Assembly (NCBI GenBank): GCA_000442125.1
Contig: KE546976.1
Location: 310,001 to 374,000, forward strand
Direction: 5' to 3'
Origin: Opeltia flavorubescens
Taxonomy: Eukaryota > Ascomycota > Lecanoromycetes > Teloschistales > Teloschistaceae
Length of the DNA stretch: 64,000 bases
Shown here in pieces: positions 21,074 through 32,506 of this stretch; within the stretch, counting starts at the first letter, position 1, and every line of letters begins with the position of its first letter. A program made the position numbers and the translations under genes. Below the pieces are notes generated by a model that had not been told where the DNA came from, made no database searches, and saw only the letters and a program-made list of their open reading frames with translations.

Positions 21074-23218
21074 ATGGTGTGTCACGGTGTGTGGGAGAAG
21101 GTCACTTCCATATATGAGCGACAAGTAGAAATGGCCCATCTGGGCCGACAATGGAACTTCAAGGATCTGAACATCTATGCAAGCCCGCCTCAGGCTGCAT
21201 CCGAGCGATTTCCGAACCATGAAGAATCCGCACCGCCTCGTTTGGCGAATTTCAGAAATAATCTAGTTGGGCTATCACAGTATTACAATCTCTTCTTTGT
21301 CGCATCGCTTGACAGAATTCTTGTTTATCAGCCAGCAAATCAGGATCAGTATCTTCCAACTCCACGCTCAACCATCAACCTTGCAAGCTCTGGCCGCGGG
21401 ATCCCAGGATATATTGATCCCACGAACCCCCATGCTGTCAACCAATTAATTGTCTCTGATCTGGGTATTGAAGAGCTTCTTGTCGTGGTCTGCGATGATG
21501 GCGATGTGGTTGCATATACCACTCGCTCGATTGAGAAGGAAATCGAACGTCGAGCACCAGATGAATATCGTAGCGCAGACTTTGTTAGTGAATTACGACC
21601 TTTCTTCGTCAACAATGTTGGCATGAGTGCTTGGGGCGTTGCCGTCCACAAAGAAGCACGCATGATTGCTGTCAGCTCAAATCTGAAAAACATCAATGTC
21701 TTTGTCTTCGCACTCAGCGACTCAAATTGTGGCACATCGGACGCAGGGGAGGATGATGATGCTCCGATGTCTTCTCTATCAACTCATGAATGGACGCAAA
21801 CTTTTCATTCTCGCAAGCGGGACCCCAAGGACCGATCTCGGAATATTGAGATCATCATCACCGGGCACTGGAATAACATCCCTAACATCACCTTCTTCAA
21901 TCCTGCAACACCTTTGGAGAACGAAGTGTTTCTTTTGAGTACAGACATCGATGGAGTAACGTACATATGGGATGTGTGGAAGCAAGATGTCGCCAAAGAG
22001 ATGCTCCCCGCGCTTGAGAGCAATCGTGGCTGGGGTGTCTCATGCATTGATCCATACTTTTGCCGCTGTGCCAATTCTTCCCTCGAGCTAGTTGGGACCG
22101 AAAATGTCAACCTCAATAGGGCCGCAATCGATATTACATCTACCGTGAAATATGTCCCTGAGAGCAGCGAGAACCACTTCACCGTACGGAATCGGACGAT
22201 CGACCATCATGAGTCAGAAGATCTATCTAATTGGGATGATAATGAAGTTGATGCAGACGACGACTACGATGAAGATTTTGAAGCTGATGATGATCTTGGA
22301 CTTGACGAGCAAGCAGGATATGGGTATGAAACAGCAGAGGCAGGCGATGAAAATGTGAGTTTGGACTTCGACGAGCAGATTGCGCAGTCAGAGAGTACAG
22401 CAACAGAGGAAGGGGAAGAAGCTAGTGCATCCACTCAAACGTCTCATCCGAGTGTTGTGAACGCCGATATCTCAGGACAATTCTATAATGCTGGAGTCAG
22501 CGACGAAATAAGCGTGGCCGTCTCCAATGCACCAAGGCCTTCCAGAGCCATGGTGCGTGCCCAACTAGAGCGTGCGATAAAATCCGCATCGAAGGTCTCA
22601 TCGAGTAGCAAAGCCGAATTGCCAATTCTACCGTTCCACATCCTGCAGACCACTCAGTGGGACATCCGTCTTTTACATTCAATCCGACCACCCACAAGTG
22701 GCCTTTTGTGGCGCGATTCAGCAAAGGAAATCAGATGTCGCTCCCCATTACACCAGCATATTCGACCGGAAGATAGTTGGCTAGTCCGACTTGAACGTCT
22801 GAACATGGTCCTCCAGATCCCAGAGCTTGGGCTTGTCGCAGTAGGAGACCAAGCCGGGCGAGTTGCATTGCTGACGATGACGCGTTGTCAAGCGAAAGGT
22901 AAAGAAATAAAACATGGCGAAGTCGGCTTTCGTTTGGAGAGATTCCTTCCATTAATGTCGCAAGAGGATGACAATCAACGTCCCAAAACTGAGCTTCTCG
23001 GAATCGCCGTGGGCCCAATTTCGAGTCGCTTATTGAAGAGAGCTGATGCATTGGATGACGAAGACTATGGCTATGGCTATCGTCGTAGACACGAGTCGTG
23101 GAGGGCATATGAAGGGAGCAGAAGATACAGGCTTATTCTGTACTATCGCGATCATACAGTCTTGAGCTATGAGATTGGGCGGCCGATGAAAGGGGAGCTT
23201 GATATTTTCGGAATGTGA
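21074..23218 (+). CDS. CRT10-family protein (714 aa)
   Basis: First in-frame ATG at 21074; an ATG at 21131 (MAHLGRQWNF) in better context is an alternative. The protein has a beta-propeller-like character: LFFVASLDRILVYQP, HAVNQLIVSDLGIEELLVV-type strands, SAWGVAVHKEARMIAVSS, VFLLSTDIDGVTYIWDVW. A long acidic stretch (about residues 400-480) and a C-terminal conserved part with Tyr/Arg-rich RRYRLILYYRDH follow. Yeast Crt10 influences transcription of ribonucleotide reductase genes, linking it to dNTP supply and the DNA damage response; whether that role holds here is inference. Intronless, like many copies in filamentous fungi. Confidence 0.7.
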   Translation: MVCHGVWEKVTSIYERQVEMAHLGRQWNFKDLNIYASPPQAASERFPNHEESAPPRLANFRNNLVGLSQYYNLFFVASLDRILVYQPANQDQYLPTPRSTINLASSGRGIPGYIDPTNPHAVNQLIVSDLGIEELLVVVCDDGDVVAYTTRSIEKEIERRAPDEYRSADFVSELRPFFVNNVGMSAWGVAVHKEARMIAVSSNLKNINVFVFALSDSNCGTSDAGEDDDAPMSSLSTHEWTQTFHSRKRDPKDRSRNIEIIITGHWNNIPNITFFNPATPLENEVFLLSTDIDGVTYIWDVWKQDVAKEMLPALESNRGWGVSCIDPYFCRCANSSLELVGTENVNLNRAAIDITSTVKYVPESSENHFTVRNRTIDHHESEDLSNWDDNEVDADDDYDEDFEADDDLGLDEQAGYGYETAEAGDENVSLDFDEQIAQSESTATEEGEEASASTQTSHPSVVNADISGQFYNAGVSDEISVAVSNAPRPSRAMVRAQLERAIKSASKVSSSSKAELPILPFHILQTTQWDIRLLHSIRPPTSGLLWRDSAKEIRCRSPLHQHIRPEDSWLVRLERLNMVLQIPELGLVAVGDQAGRVALLTMTRCQAKGKEIKHGEVGFRLERFLPLMSQEDDNQRPKTELLGIAVGPISSRLLKRADALDDEDYGYGYRRRHESWRAYEGSRRYRLILYYRDHTVLSYEIGRPMKGELDIFGM

Positions 23219-23674
23219 ACATATGGCGTTCTGAGCGGCAACAGTCTGTAATGATGACGGGATATATTACGGAGTTCTACGGCCTACGATACCCCGGTCT
23301 TGATAAGGTAAGGTAGAAATTATACGAGGACTGCCAAAGGTGGATCTTTCCAAGCAGGTTGCCAGAAGGATAGGGGCACCATTTGTATGTACAATAGCAT
23401 ACTTGAGCTGCAATAAAGTCAATATATATCAATTTACCTGATGCCATAATCGCTCCCATGCCTAATTTCATCTCTCGCAGTCATTCTAGCTTTTCTTACC
23501 AACTATCAAGAAATATATGTACAATTACGGAGGGGCATGCCTGTGATGTCATTACACTTGCTTCGTTCCCTTCCTAGACGTGGCAATTGAAATAGACAAC
23601 TACAAAAGATTGGATAGTAGACCAAAACTCCATCAAATTCTGGCGCTAAGAGCTTGCACCGAGGCTTTCAAGCA
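23219..23674. other. Intergenic spacer
   Basis: 3' flank of the CRT10 gene and leader of the oxidoreductase gene; AT-rich, no gene seen. Confidence 0.4.
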
Positions 23675-24934
23675 ATGGCAACACAATCAGAAAGGAAAGA
23701 GATAGTAATCATTGGTGGCGGCATCATCGGCTGCACATCAGCCTACTTCCTCTCTCGACATCCATCCTATGACCCATCAAAACACAAAATTACCCTCTTA
23801 GAAGCTTCGAAGATTGCCGGGGGCGCGTCAGGTAAAGCAGGTGGCCTTCTCGCCCTCTGGGCTTATCCAAGTAATATCGTCCCTCTGAGCTACCGACTCC
23901 ATGCCGAGCTCGCGAAAGAACATGGTGGCGAAAGCAGGTGGGGATACCGCCGTGTTCATTGCGGATCTTTATCTGCCAAAGGGCGTACAGGCCAAAGTAG
24001 TAGCGGAGCTCTGAAGGGTAAGAGTGCTAACGGGGGATCTGTCTCACTCAATAAAAGGGATCAAAAGGCACTGGGCAAGGTCACCGCTGCCGGTCTGCCT
24101 AAAGATCTGGATTGGTTCGCTCCAGAATGTGTACGAAGCTACTCTGAGATGGGAGATCCAGACACTACCGCACAAGTCCATCCTTACCAGTTCACTACCG
24201 CCATGGCAGAGCTAGCCCAGGAGAAAGGTGTCGAGATAATCCTCGGCTCCGTCTCCTCCATCGATATATCAGATGGCGCAGGGGTACGATCAGTCACATA
24301 CGAAGATAAGGCAACCAAAGAATCCCGTACCATCCCTGCAACGGATGTCATTGTCTCCGCCGGCCCCTGGACCAGAAGAGTCTACCCTCCCGCCCCAATC
24401 TCAGGCATGCGAGCCCACAGCGTAACAATAACACCCTCAAAACCCATCTCCGCATACTCGATTTTCACCGAGATCTCCCTCCCGCTAGATTTCGGCACCA
24501 AAGACACATTCCTAAAATCCAAACGCCCGCACGGCAAAACCGTAACGCCGGAAATTTACGCTCGGCTGAACAATGAAGCTTATGCGTGCGGCGAGGGTGA
24601 TCATCTTGTGCCACTGCCGAAGACGACGGAGGATGTGGAGACGGATTTGGATCGATGTCAGGATATCATTGACTATGTATCTTCGATATCGGATGAGCTG
24701 AGAGACGGGGAAGTCACTGTGAGGCAGGCGTGTTATCTCCCTAATGTGGAAGCTTCTAGTGGTGGACCTTTGATCGGACAGACGGGTGTAAAGGGCTTGT
24801 TACTTGCTGCTGGGCATACATGCTGGGGTATCCAGAACGGGCCGGGCACAGGGAAATTGATTAGTGAGTTTGTATTCGATGGCAAAGCGAAGAGCGCGAA
24901 TATTGGGAGTTTGGATCCAAGGCGGGTACTGTAG
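23675..24934 (+). CDS. FAD-dependent oxidoreductase, DAO/TDA3-like (419 aa)
   Basis: First ATG at 23675 (an upstream TTG is ignored). Near the N terminus EIVIIGGGIIGCTSAYFL is the GxGxxG-type FAD-binding strand-loop-helix, followed by the acidic strand end TLLEAS. GGASGKAGGLLA fits the DAO-family second nucleotide motif. VIVSAGPWTRRVYP in the middle and a C-terminal GLLLAAGHTCWGIQNGPGTGK are typical of the D-amino-acid-oxidase-like fold closing around FAD. Yeast Tda3 is a putative oxidoreductase of this group linked to endosomes. The substrate cannot be told from sequence. An insertion rich in Gly/Ser/Lys lies near residues 110-135. Confidence 0.8.
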   Translation: MATQSERKEIVIIGGGIIGCTSAYFLSRHPSYDPSKHKITLLEASKIAGGASGKAGGLLALWAYPSNIVPLSYRLHAELAKEHGGESRWGYRRVHCGSLSAKGRTGQSSSGALKGKSANGGSVSLNKRDQKALGKVTAAGLPKDLDWFAPECVRSYSEMGDPDTTAQVHPYQFTTAMAELAQEKGVEIILGSVSSIDISDGAGVRSVTYEDKATKESRTIPATDVIVSAGPWTRRVYPPAPISGMRAHSVTITPSKPISAYSIFTEISLPLDFGTKDTFLKSKRPHGKTVTPEIYARLNNEAYACGEGDHLVPLPKTTEDVETDLDRCQDIIDYVSSISDELRDGEVTVRQACYLPNVEASSGGPLIGQTGVKGLLLAAGHTCWGIQNGPGTGKLISEFVFDGKAKSANIGSLDPRRVL

Positions 24935-25068
24935 ATGTGTATTAAAATAGCGATCATCTTCAGTCAGATGTTGGAAGGAACGTCCGAGTAGCGTCTGCAT
25001 CATATATGAGGGAACGCCAACATTTCCTTAAGCATTCACCTACGCCTACATACCTACATGATCTCACC
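24935..25068. other. Short spacer
   Basis: 3' flank of the oxidoreductase gene; nothing recognised. Confidence 0.3.
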
Positions 25069-25197
25069 ATGGAGAATCATTATATCATTATCATCAGCCT
25101 AGGAACGGCAACTCTCGTACTATCAGTCTATCTCGCATTCTATGTGCGTGCAATCAACAAGCAGAAGAAGGCTAGGAACGCGGAATCGGCTGTATAG
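25069..25197 (+). CDS. Possible single-pass membrane microprotein (42 aa)
   Basis: ATG 25069 sits in a strong context (CACCATGG). The 42 residues are a short acidic start, one hydrophobic helix of about 20 residues (IIIISLGTATLVLSVYLAF) and a basic tail (RAINKQKKAR), an orientation predicting a cytosolic C terminus. An in-frame ATG at 25006 would add 21 residues. It lies in the 500-bp gap between two conserved genes on the same strand. No homologue recognised, and short hydrophobic ORFs can occur by chance. Confidence 0.35.
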   Translation: MENHYIIIISLGTATLVLSVYLAFYVRAINKQKKARNAESAV

Positions 25198-25436
25198 CGA
25201 GGTATGTCTCCTTAGTCATTCCGCATGGAGTTATCAAGAAGGCTTCCTTCCGAATCGAACTCAGAGTTTCAATGTCCGACAAGTATTGGTGGCATCTGAC
25301 TTGAATTGCGTCACCGGGCCTGCGCCACATGTCCGCGTCTAAAAAGCGCCCCGCGTCTGCCCCTCAGCCACGTCATCGTCCTGCCTTTGCCCTCAATAGC
25401 CTGTCATGTGCTAACCATATTCATGACACCAGCAGC

Positions 25437-28071
25437 ATGTCGACCACGGAACAAAATGCACTGCCTAGACCTCCTGGGTCGCCTTCAAATTCTGTATACG
25501 ACCTGAGTGATGGAGAAGAAGGGGAGTACAACACAATCATGCGGAGCACTTCTGGGCAGGGTGTCAAGCTGCTATTCTCCAAGAGCAAGGTTTACGTGCA
25601 TCCGACACCTTCCTCCAAGGACAATATACCTGGTTTCATCGCATTGATAGAGCAGAAATCCCCCGGGGCTGATAGTACGAAAGCGAATGCCTACCTTCTT
25701 GCCTGGTTACCAGAGTCATCTCTTGGAGGTGCTTACGATTCGTACATCAAGGTTGATTTATCCGACTCCTCTTCTCCTCCCAGACAGACTTTCCTTGTCC
25801 CTCCTCCTCCAACGACAACCCACGGCCAAGCGTTAGGCACCTACGCTTTCTCTGTGCCAGTTAGCGAAATATACTCCTTGCTGGTCCGACCCCCAAGTAT
25901 TGGATGGTGGTATGGCAGTGTGGTAATAAATACAAGAGCTGGAGACAGTTTGCCTGCTTTGTTCTTCCATGATGATGAATGCCAGTCTACCATTTTGCAA
26001 AAGAAGAAGCGAGTTAGAGAGAGCTTCGATCCTTTCAGCGAGGACGGAGGTACTTTCTGGGGCGGAGATGAAATTCTGAGATGGCTCAAACGATATGTTC
26101 CGGTCGAGAAGTCAGGTGCTGACCCTTCGGTTTTCCTCATTGAACCAAGCGCGGAGGACAAGGTGGGCTTCGGGAGCAAACCCACCACTCCAACAAGTCC
26201 CAAGTCACCAGCTACAAACTCAGCAAACGGTCAGAATGGATCCTCAGGTTCAGGTTCAGGTTCTGGCAAGAAAGATGCAGGAATGGATCCTCTTACGAAA
26301 GCGTTGAAACAGGCAAGGTGGAGCTTCTTAGAGAAGATGAGCCAGGTGACAACTTTCACAAGAAGGACAGCCCAAGACATCGCAGAAAACCCAAAGATTC
26401 CTCCTCAAGTCAGACGGCTCATGAAGAACCCCGAAGTGCAGACGCTGCAGGACGAGTTTGACAGCGCGAGGGTCTACCTTGCCAGATGGGCAATGGGCAT
26501 GGCTGAGCAAAGCGAGAAAGAGCGAAGCCAACGAATCTTCACCGCACAAGACGTACTGGAAATGGAAGAGAGTGATGTTGGACAATTCGAGATCCTGGAT
26601 GTGGAAGCAGGAAACCTGTCATTGCAAGATAAGCGGAAGCCAGTCTCGATGAAAGAATGGAAAAGCTTCTTCGACGAGACGGGAAGGCTGAAAGTGACTG
26701 TTGACGAGGTCAAGGAGCGTATATTCCTTGGTGGCCTCGATCTCACGGACGGTGTCAGGAAAGAGGCCTGGCTTTTCCTACTCGGATTATACGCTTGGGA
26801 CAGTGATGCAGATGAGCGCAAAACTGTAGTTCATGACAAAAGGGATGAGTTTGTTAGGTTGAAAGGTGCTTGGTGGGAGCGGTTGGTTGATGGGACAGGA
26901 ACGGCAGAGCAGAACGAGTGGTGGAAGGAGCAGAAAGGGCGGATAGGTAAACATCATCCTGCTTGGTATATATGCCTGAGAAGTTGAGACGCTGACCTAT
27001 CCCATTGCTTGGGATTCGGCACATAGAAAAAGACGTCCATCGCACAGACCGCAATATCCCACTCTTCGAAGGAGAAGATATCCCTCATCCAGACCCCGAT
27101 TCTCCTTTCGCTGAGGTCGGAACGAATGTTCACCTCGAGCAGATGAAGGACATGCTCCTTACTTACAACGAATACAATCCCAATCTAGGTTATGTCCAAG
27201 GCATGAGTGATCTCCTTGCTCCTATTTACGCGGTCGAGCAAGACGATGCCATCGCCTTTTGGGGTTTTGTAGGTTTCATGGACCGGATGGTATGTTTTGA
27301 TATTAAGTCCCGTGAGAATTTAGGTGGAGCTGATAAATTTCTCAGGAGCGTAATTTCCTCCGCGATCAATCGGGCATGCGCACTCAACTCCTTACCCTTG
27401 ACCATCTTGTCCAACTCATGGATCCCACCCTCTACCTCCATCTACAACGTGCCGATTCCACTAACTTTTTCTTCTTCTTCCGAATGTTGCTTGTCTGGTA
27501 CAAACGTGAGTTTGTATGGGCAGATGTCCTCAGACTGTGGGAATGCTTGTGGACGGATTTTCTAAGCAGCAATTTCCACATCTTCATCGCACTTGCGATA
27601 CTGGAGAAGCATAGAGATGTTATTATGGAACATCTCAAGCACTTTGACGAAGTCCTGAAATACGGTATGTTGTCCTGCTTTGTCTTTCTTTGGTGGTGTT
27701 GAAGGGATATAGTGGCTGATTTGCATGCATGTACAGTCAACGAGCTTTCTAATACTATCGATCTTCCCTCCACTATCCTTCGTGCCCAGAAGCTCTTTCG
27801 CCGCTTCCAACGTACTGTCGAAGCTGTTGATCGGAAGCAGAGTTTCCCAGCCCCAAGTGTGAGGCAGCGCAAACCGGTCGCTGCGACTTCATCGAAGGGT
27901 ACAGCTACCACGACAGGAAATGGTGCTGCAACAAGTGGCAATGATGCCGCCACCTCGGATGCTGGCGAAGAGAAAAAGGTAATTAGTCCGGAGTTGCGGA
28001 ATCTGTTGAGCAGAAAGGTAGAGAAGCTGGATAAGAAGACTGTGGTGGAACATGGCGGTGGGGTGGCTTGA
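25437..28071 (+). CDS. GYP7: Rab GTPase-activating protein GYP7 (about 808 aa)
   Basis: TBC-domain GAP that stimulates GTP hydrolysis on Ypt7/Rab7-type GTPases in vacuole and late-endosome traffic. Exons: 25437-26946, 27027-27289, 27346-27664, 27737-28071; introns 80, 56 and 72 bp, all phases consistent. An in-frame ATG at 25329 would add 36 low-complexity residues; 25437 (MSTTEQNALPRPP) is preferred. The N-terminal half is the lipid/Rab-binding-like region of GYP7/TBC1D15. The TBC domain begins near SFFDETGRLKV. Both catalytic fingers are present: the arginine finger in IEKDVHRTDR (created by the first splice) and the glutamine finger in NLGYVQGMSD. DSTNFFFFFRMLLVWYKREF is a GYP7 hallmark. 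The C-terminal tail is Ala/Thr-rich. Confidence 0.9.
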
Positions 28072-28851
28072 TTGCAATACATGGTATTTGGTAGGTTTGA
28101 AATCATGGCGAGGCGTTGTGATGGTATTTAGTATGGGACTATGCGAATGGACAACTTGGAAGCGTGGGCGTGGGTTTCGCAAGGTGATGTATACTATTAT
28201 GACGTGTCGCATTGATGATCAGTGGTAGCAGGCTGTTCCTGATTGGCAGGCATTGCTTGAAAATTGGATTATGAAAGCTGGTATGCTCAATTGCGCACAA
28301 GTCGAGGTGCCGATGTTACTGCTTTTGGAACTTGATGGAAGGTAGGTGCGACCCTCTAAGTGAGTCGGCTGTTTCGTCAATTATCTACTCGTCTTCTTCA
28401 ACGAATATTGTTCGACCTTCGACTTTCTTGTCGATGGTGAAAATTTTTGGCCTTGACCAATGTCAAACCGATCGTGATATAACCTTATTATAATATCCTC
28501 AGGCTCAGTCTTTTTTGTACTGTACCCGACCAGTGATGTGTCGATTGTTTTCGTGCAAAGCTGTAAATCAAGTATCAGTAATTCCTCGTTAGAATACACT
28601 ATCGGGTTATTTTGCTACACTGGCTGAAGATCATTATGCAACACCTTTCCTAGAGCTCTTTTGATTTATTTTTTCAGGGCTGTTATTGTTGGTGAGAGAA
28701 AGACTGGGCTTGTCTCAGCAGTCAAGAGTGGAAGGAAAATGCGGGTCAAACTCTATGGGTTTTGGTGGATACGAAGGAATAAGATCTATCGGTAGCAGCA
28801 AACATAAGCTTCTATACTAACATTAAGGCGGACCTCAACAAGAATCTTCAA
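28072..28851. other. Spacer downstream of GYP7
   Basis: 780 bp becoming AT-rich; no supported gene. Confidence 0.4.
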
Positions 28852-29786
28852 ATGGACGTAAGTCTAAACGCTACTACAAACAAGCCTGAAGCTGATCAGA
28901 CGCATACCACGCAAAGAATTCCGGAAACCCCCGGCGAAGATTCCGCAAATCCAGCAAAGGAGATGTCCAAGTAAGGCAAGAAAAAAGCTGCCCGAAACAT
29001 TTCCGGTAAGGACACGAACCAAACTGCCAACAGGCCAGATATATATGACCACGCCAAGGTCAAGAACACTGGTGCAAGTCTTTACGGCGTCTTGAGCGAC
29101 AACATCCATCACTATGAGGGCCACTACGACCTAAAGGAGAGTCAGTAGCACGCTCTAGAGTGGAAGATCTTAAAGCTACTGACGCCTCGTGAGGAGAACA
29201 TTAAGGATGGGAATGTGCGATGGGATAAGGAACGACTTCGCTTCGTTAATCCTGCGGAAGAATGACTTGGCTCGCCACGCCCTGCGCTCACGGCTGTAGA
29301 TCTGATTCTGGGTTGATATCTAGCAATTTTTCTTCGCCGGTTTCACCGGAATCAACGATCTCCTCTTCCTCAGCGAGGTGACTCCCGGCTTCAGTGGGCA
29401 ACCGTTCGGGCACTTGTCCGTTACGTTGCCGTTTAGTTTTTCGACACCTCGACTACCCCTGGTGAAGATTTCAGCCTTTCATGATAATGATTTCTGCATA
29501 TGCACGAAGTAGAACGGCAATCGCACAACTCCAGACATTCCTTGTCACCAATTCCCCTGGACTGGTGACCGAAAACGGTGTTAAACACAAGGAAGACCTT
29601 ACATAGCCTTCTCCTCCGAAAATTCAGACTAAACAATAAATCCCCGAAGCCGTGCTGAAAATCAATCTGAAAGACTTCGTAAACATGGGCTTTGGGGATC
29701 GTACTGCTCCGGCGAAAACAAGAGAGAACGACCAGGGCGAACCAGTTCAGCTTGTACACGAGGTGGGTGAGCAAGTAACAAAATAG
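28852..29786 (+). pseudogene. Decayed coding region with RIP-like stop codons
   Basis: Two coding-looking stretches without intact frames. 28852-29265 (frame 1) has internal TAA at 28972 and TAG at 29146. 29481-29786 (frame 3) has internal TAG at 29604 and TAA at 29637. Between the stops the composition is hydrophilic and protein-like (for example KDTNQTANRPDIYDHAKVK and NLKDFVNMGFGDRTAP). All four stops could derive from CAA or CAG by C-to-T change, the signature of repeat-induced point mutation. The linking region 29266-29480 reads best in a third frame. No family recognised; it may be a dead gene or a chance mosaic. Confidence 0.35.
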
Positions 29787-30708
29787 AAACCTGTCTATCT
29801 TTATACAAGCCAGAGGGCTGCTAAATCATGGACCGCGGATTCTGGCTGGCGAACAAGTTTGAAAACTTTACATCATTATATATAACTTTTTTTCTTCTTG
29901 CTCATGTTCTTAGTATATCCCCCTTATAACAAATTCTACCATCCGTATCATGGAACAGCGAGATAATACTCGCCAGTTAACAAATAATAGTATAAAGTCG
30001 ACTGAGACAGTTTTTCCAAGCATTAAATAAGGGGCATCTACTTAAATAGACAAAGTCAACCGTTTTCCCCTCCGGTATCAATCAAAATAATCTATCTTAG
30101 CTCCAAAATCACCATCCTCATAATTTTCCTAAGTAAATGGATTTACTCCAATCACCAGCAAGTCTCGAAACTAATTTCTTAGGATGAGTTATAAATATTT
30201 CCATATTCACTACAACTCCTCCAGAAATGAGATTTCACAAATCTATTTAGTAAATATTCCGTATCCCATAGATTTTTATATTTTTAGCCCATTGTATTTA
30301 TTATACAACGTCTCATGAAATTTCCTAATCGCTTTCAACTTATCCCACCTTTTTGCATTTATGTCAATCTTGTTGTTGTTGTTTTTTTCTTCTTCTAATT
30401 CTAGGATCTATCATGATGCTAAAACCATAGGTACTACAATACGCCTTGAAAGTTTATTGAGACCTATATACGGAAAATGGAAAGATTAACATCGTTGTTT
30501 TCCTTCCCTATAGATTCTGGGTTTCTTCAAATAGAAGAGGTGAATACAGCACAAGCATTTAATTTCTATATTCCTTTTCTCCATACCATACCATACCATC
30601 CATACACTCTCTCGATCGTATCACCTACTAGCTAGCTAATTCCATCATACAGGTTTTTCAGCCATTGACTCTTGAGCTCCTTCCCTTATGCTGTTTTTCA
30701 GGAATGTT
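29787..30708. other. AT-rich spacer
   Basis: About 900 bp of notably AT-rich, TA-rich DNA with homopolymer T runs near 29886 and 30382. No gene seen. It separates the decayed region from the 3' end of HUS1. Confidence 0.5.
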
Positions 30709-32173
30709 TCATTGGCTGTAAGAAGCTATGTAGTACTGTTTGCAATCATCAGTATGAGGTAATCCTTCCTTTAAGAATCCAGATACACAGTCACAGGTTC
30801 GGAGATAGGTGAACAGAAGGGATAGTTTGAAAGAACTCACCGTCAACACCGAATCATCCGCTCCACTCTCCGCATTCGAGAGGTAGACATATAATATGAG
30901 TGCGTGATCGTCGCAGAAACCTGTTTCAAGCACGTCTTTCTCAGCTCTCTTCCAAATTAACCTACACCAGATCGAAGAGGTAGACAGAGGAACGGAAAGG
31001 AAAGGAAAACATACAAGCAACAACCCTCCCCCCCAGTCTCCCAACCCCAAGCACCCTCCCCCAATCCCTCCCCTCAACCCTCACAGTCGCCCACGCCCTC
31101 TCCCTCCCCCTCTCCTTAAACTTCGTACTAGCATGTTCCCTCACCCCTTCCTCCCCACCCTCAACTTGCCCCGGATCCAACTCCGGATTCGCGAGCCCAG
31201 ACCACAAACTCTCAATCCTCAGCGCGGAAGTCTGAACGCCGATTTTGAGTTCTCCGTAAGGAGATGCGGAGATGATGAGCCTCGTAGATGTCGATTCCGT
31301 CGCATTGGCGACATTTCCTTTGGTGGAGGTGGTAGAAGAAGAAGGTAGAGCTAAGCGTGTGAAGCGCTCAGAGATGGATTTTAGCTGTTGTAACGGTGGG
31401 AGGAGGATATGTACGTCTGGTTCCCGGCAGCGAGGTTCGTGGATGTTGGCTACGGAGGCGGGGGCAAGGACGGTGACGGGGATGGATTGGGAGATTGTGG
31501 TTTCTCGGTCTGAGGAGGGGAAAGGGGTCGTCGTCGTGTTGTTGGTGGTGATTGGAGCAGGGCCATCTGCGAAGGAGATGGAATCATCTTCGTTTGCGGG
31601 GTTTTGATTATCGGAGTCAGAGGGGAGGGTTTGAGGTTCTAAGGATTGAGCTGGGGGTCGGAAGGAGGTGAGGGTGTTGGTCAAGATGGTGAGGGTGAGG
31701 AGTGGGATGTTGCCATTTTTCGTGAGACGGATGGAAGCCGACGAAGCGGTGAGGGCGGAGCGTAGGGCGCGGTTTAGGTGGGCGAGGGAGACTTGGAGGT
31801 TGATGGTGTTATTGGGAGTGGCGGATTGGATCACGTAGTCTTCGAAGATGGATTCCTGAGGCAAGGCTTAACAGGGGCGATTTACCGGAGGGAGGAATGG
31901 GAAGGCGAACAATTGCGAGGACCCTGTAAAGCATCAGTGAAACGATATATTGGACGGAAAAGACATTGCTTACGCCCAGACTTGGGATCCCCGTTCCGGT
32001 ATGATCGTAAATCGGACTTGATCATTGTCGAGGCGAATCCAGACAATTTTACTCAGTAGCAGTAAAGAGCCGGTCAGTTCTGAAAGGACCTGTCAGTTGT
32101 TTCCAGGTCATAAACCCGAGGTACACTGACTTGCGAAGGTATTGACGTTTCTGATGGTCGCCCGAAACCTCAT
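30709..32173 (-). CDS. HUS1: HUS1, subunit of the 9-1-1 checkpoint clamp
   Basis: PCNA-like subunit of the Rad9-Rad1-Hus1 ring loaded at DNA damage. Minus-strand exons: 32173-32131, 32079-31974, 31866-31015, 30920-30841, 30735-30709. Family landmarks in order: MRFRATIRNVNTFAK, KIVWIRLDNDQVRFTIIPE, QVWA, ESIFEDYVIQSA, ALRSALTASSASIRLTKN, PVTVLAP, EPDVHILLPPL, NPELDPGQVEGGEE, RVVACF-CDDHALILYVYL, and the terminal SVLTYYIASYSQ made by the last splice. An insert of about 50 Thr/Ser-rich residues sits in the first half. One problem: exon 2 ends in phase 2, but the exon-3 acceptor at 31867 leaves two bases before the conserved frame. The model is therefore one base out across intron 2 (see findings). 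Identity is firm; the exact junction is not. Confidence 0.85.
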
Positions 32174-32506
32174 TGTCCAACGTATGACGTTTAAGAGATT
32201 TGATAAAGGCTGCACGCGCAACGCGTTGTCGTTTACCGTAGAGTGTTCATCTTATCGATTACAAACTGAGTACCCCTGAATGAAAAGGGGCTTAAAAGAA
32301 GGTAGCATTTGCGCCCGGTGATGAATAGATTTTTAGATGCGTATTCATTCTCAAACGATTGGAACCATTGCAGGCCATCAGATTTGCTTAATCTCATAAT
32401 TGGCCCTCTTATTTCCAGCCAACGCCTGAGAGATTGCCTGGGTATCATCGCTAATAAAACAATAGAAAACCTCCGGCCAAGTTTGTACACCCGGATCCTT
32501 TTCCAA
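32174..32506. other. Intergenic region between KAR9 and HUS1
   Basis: 333 bp holding the 3' flank of KAR9 and the promoter of HUS1, both transcribed leftwards; no element singled out. Confidence 0.35.
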
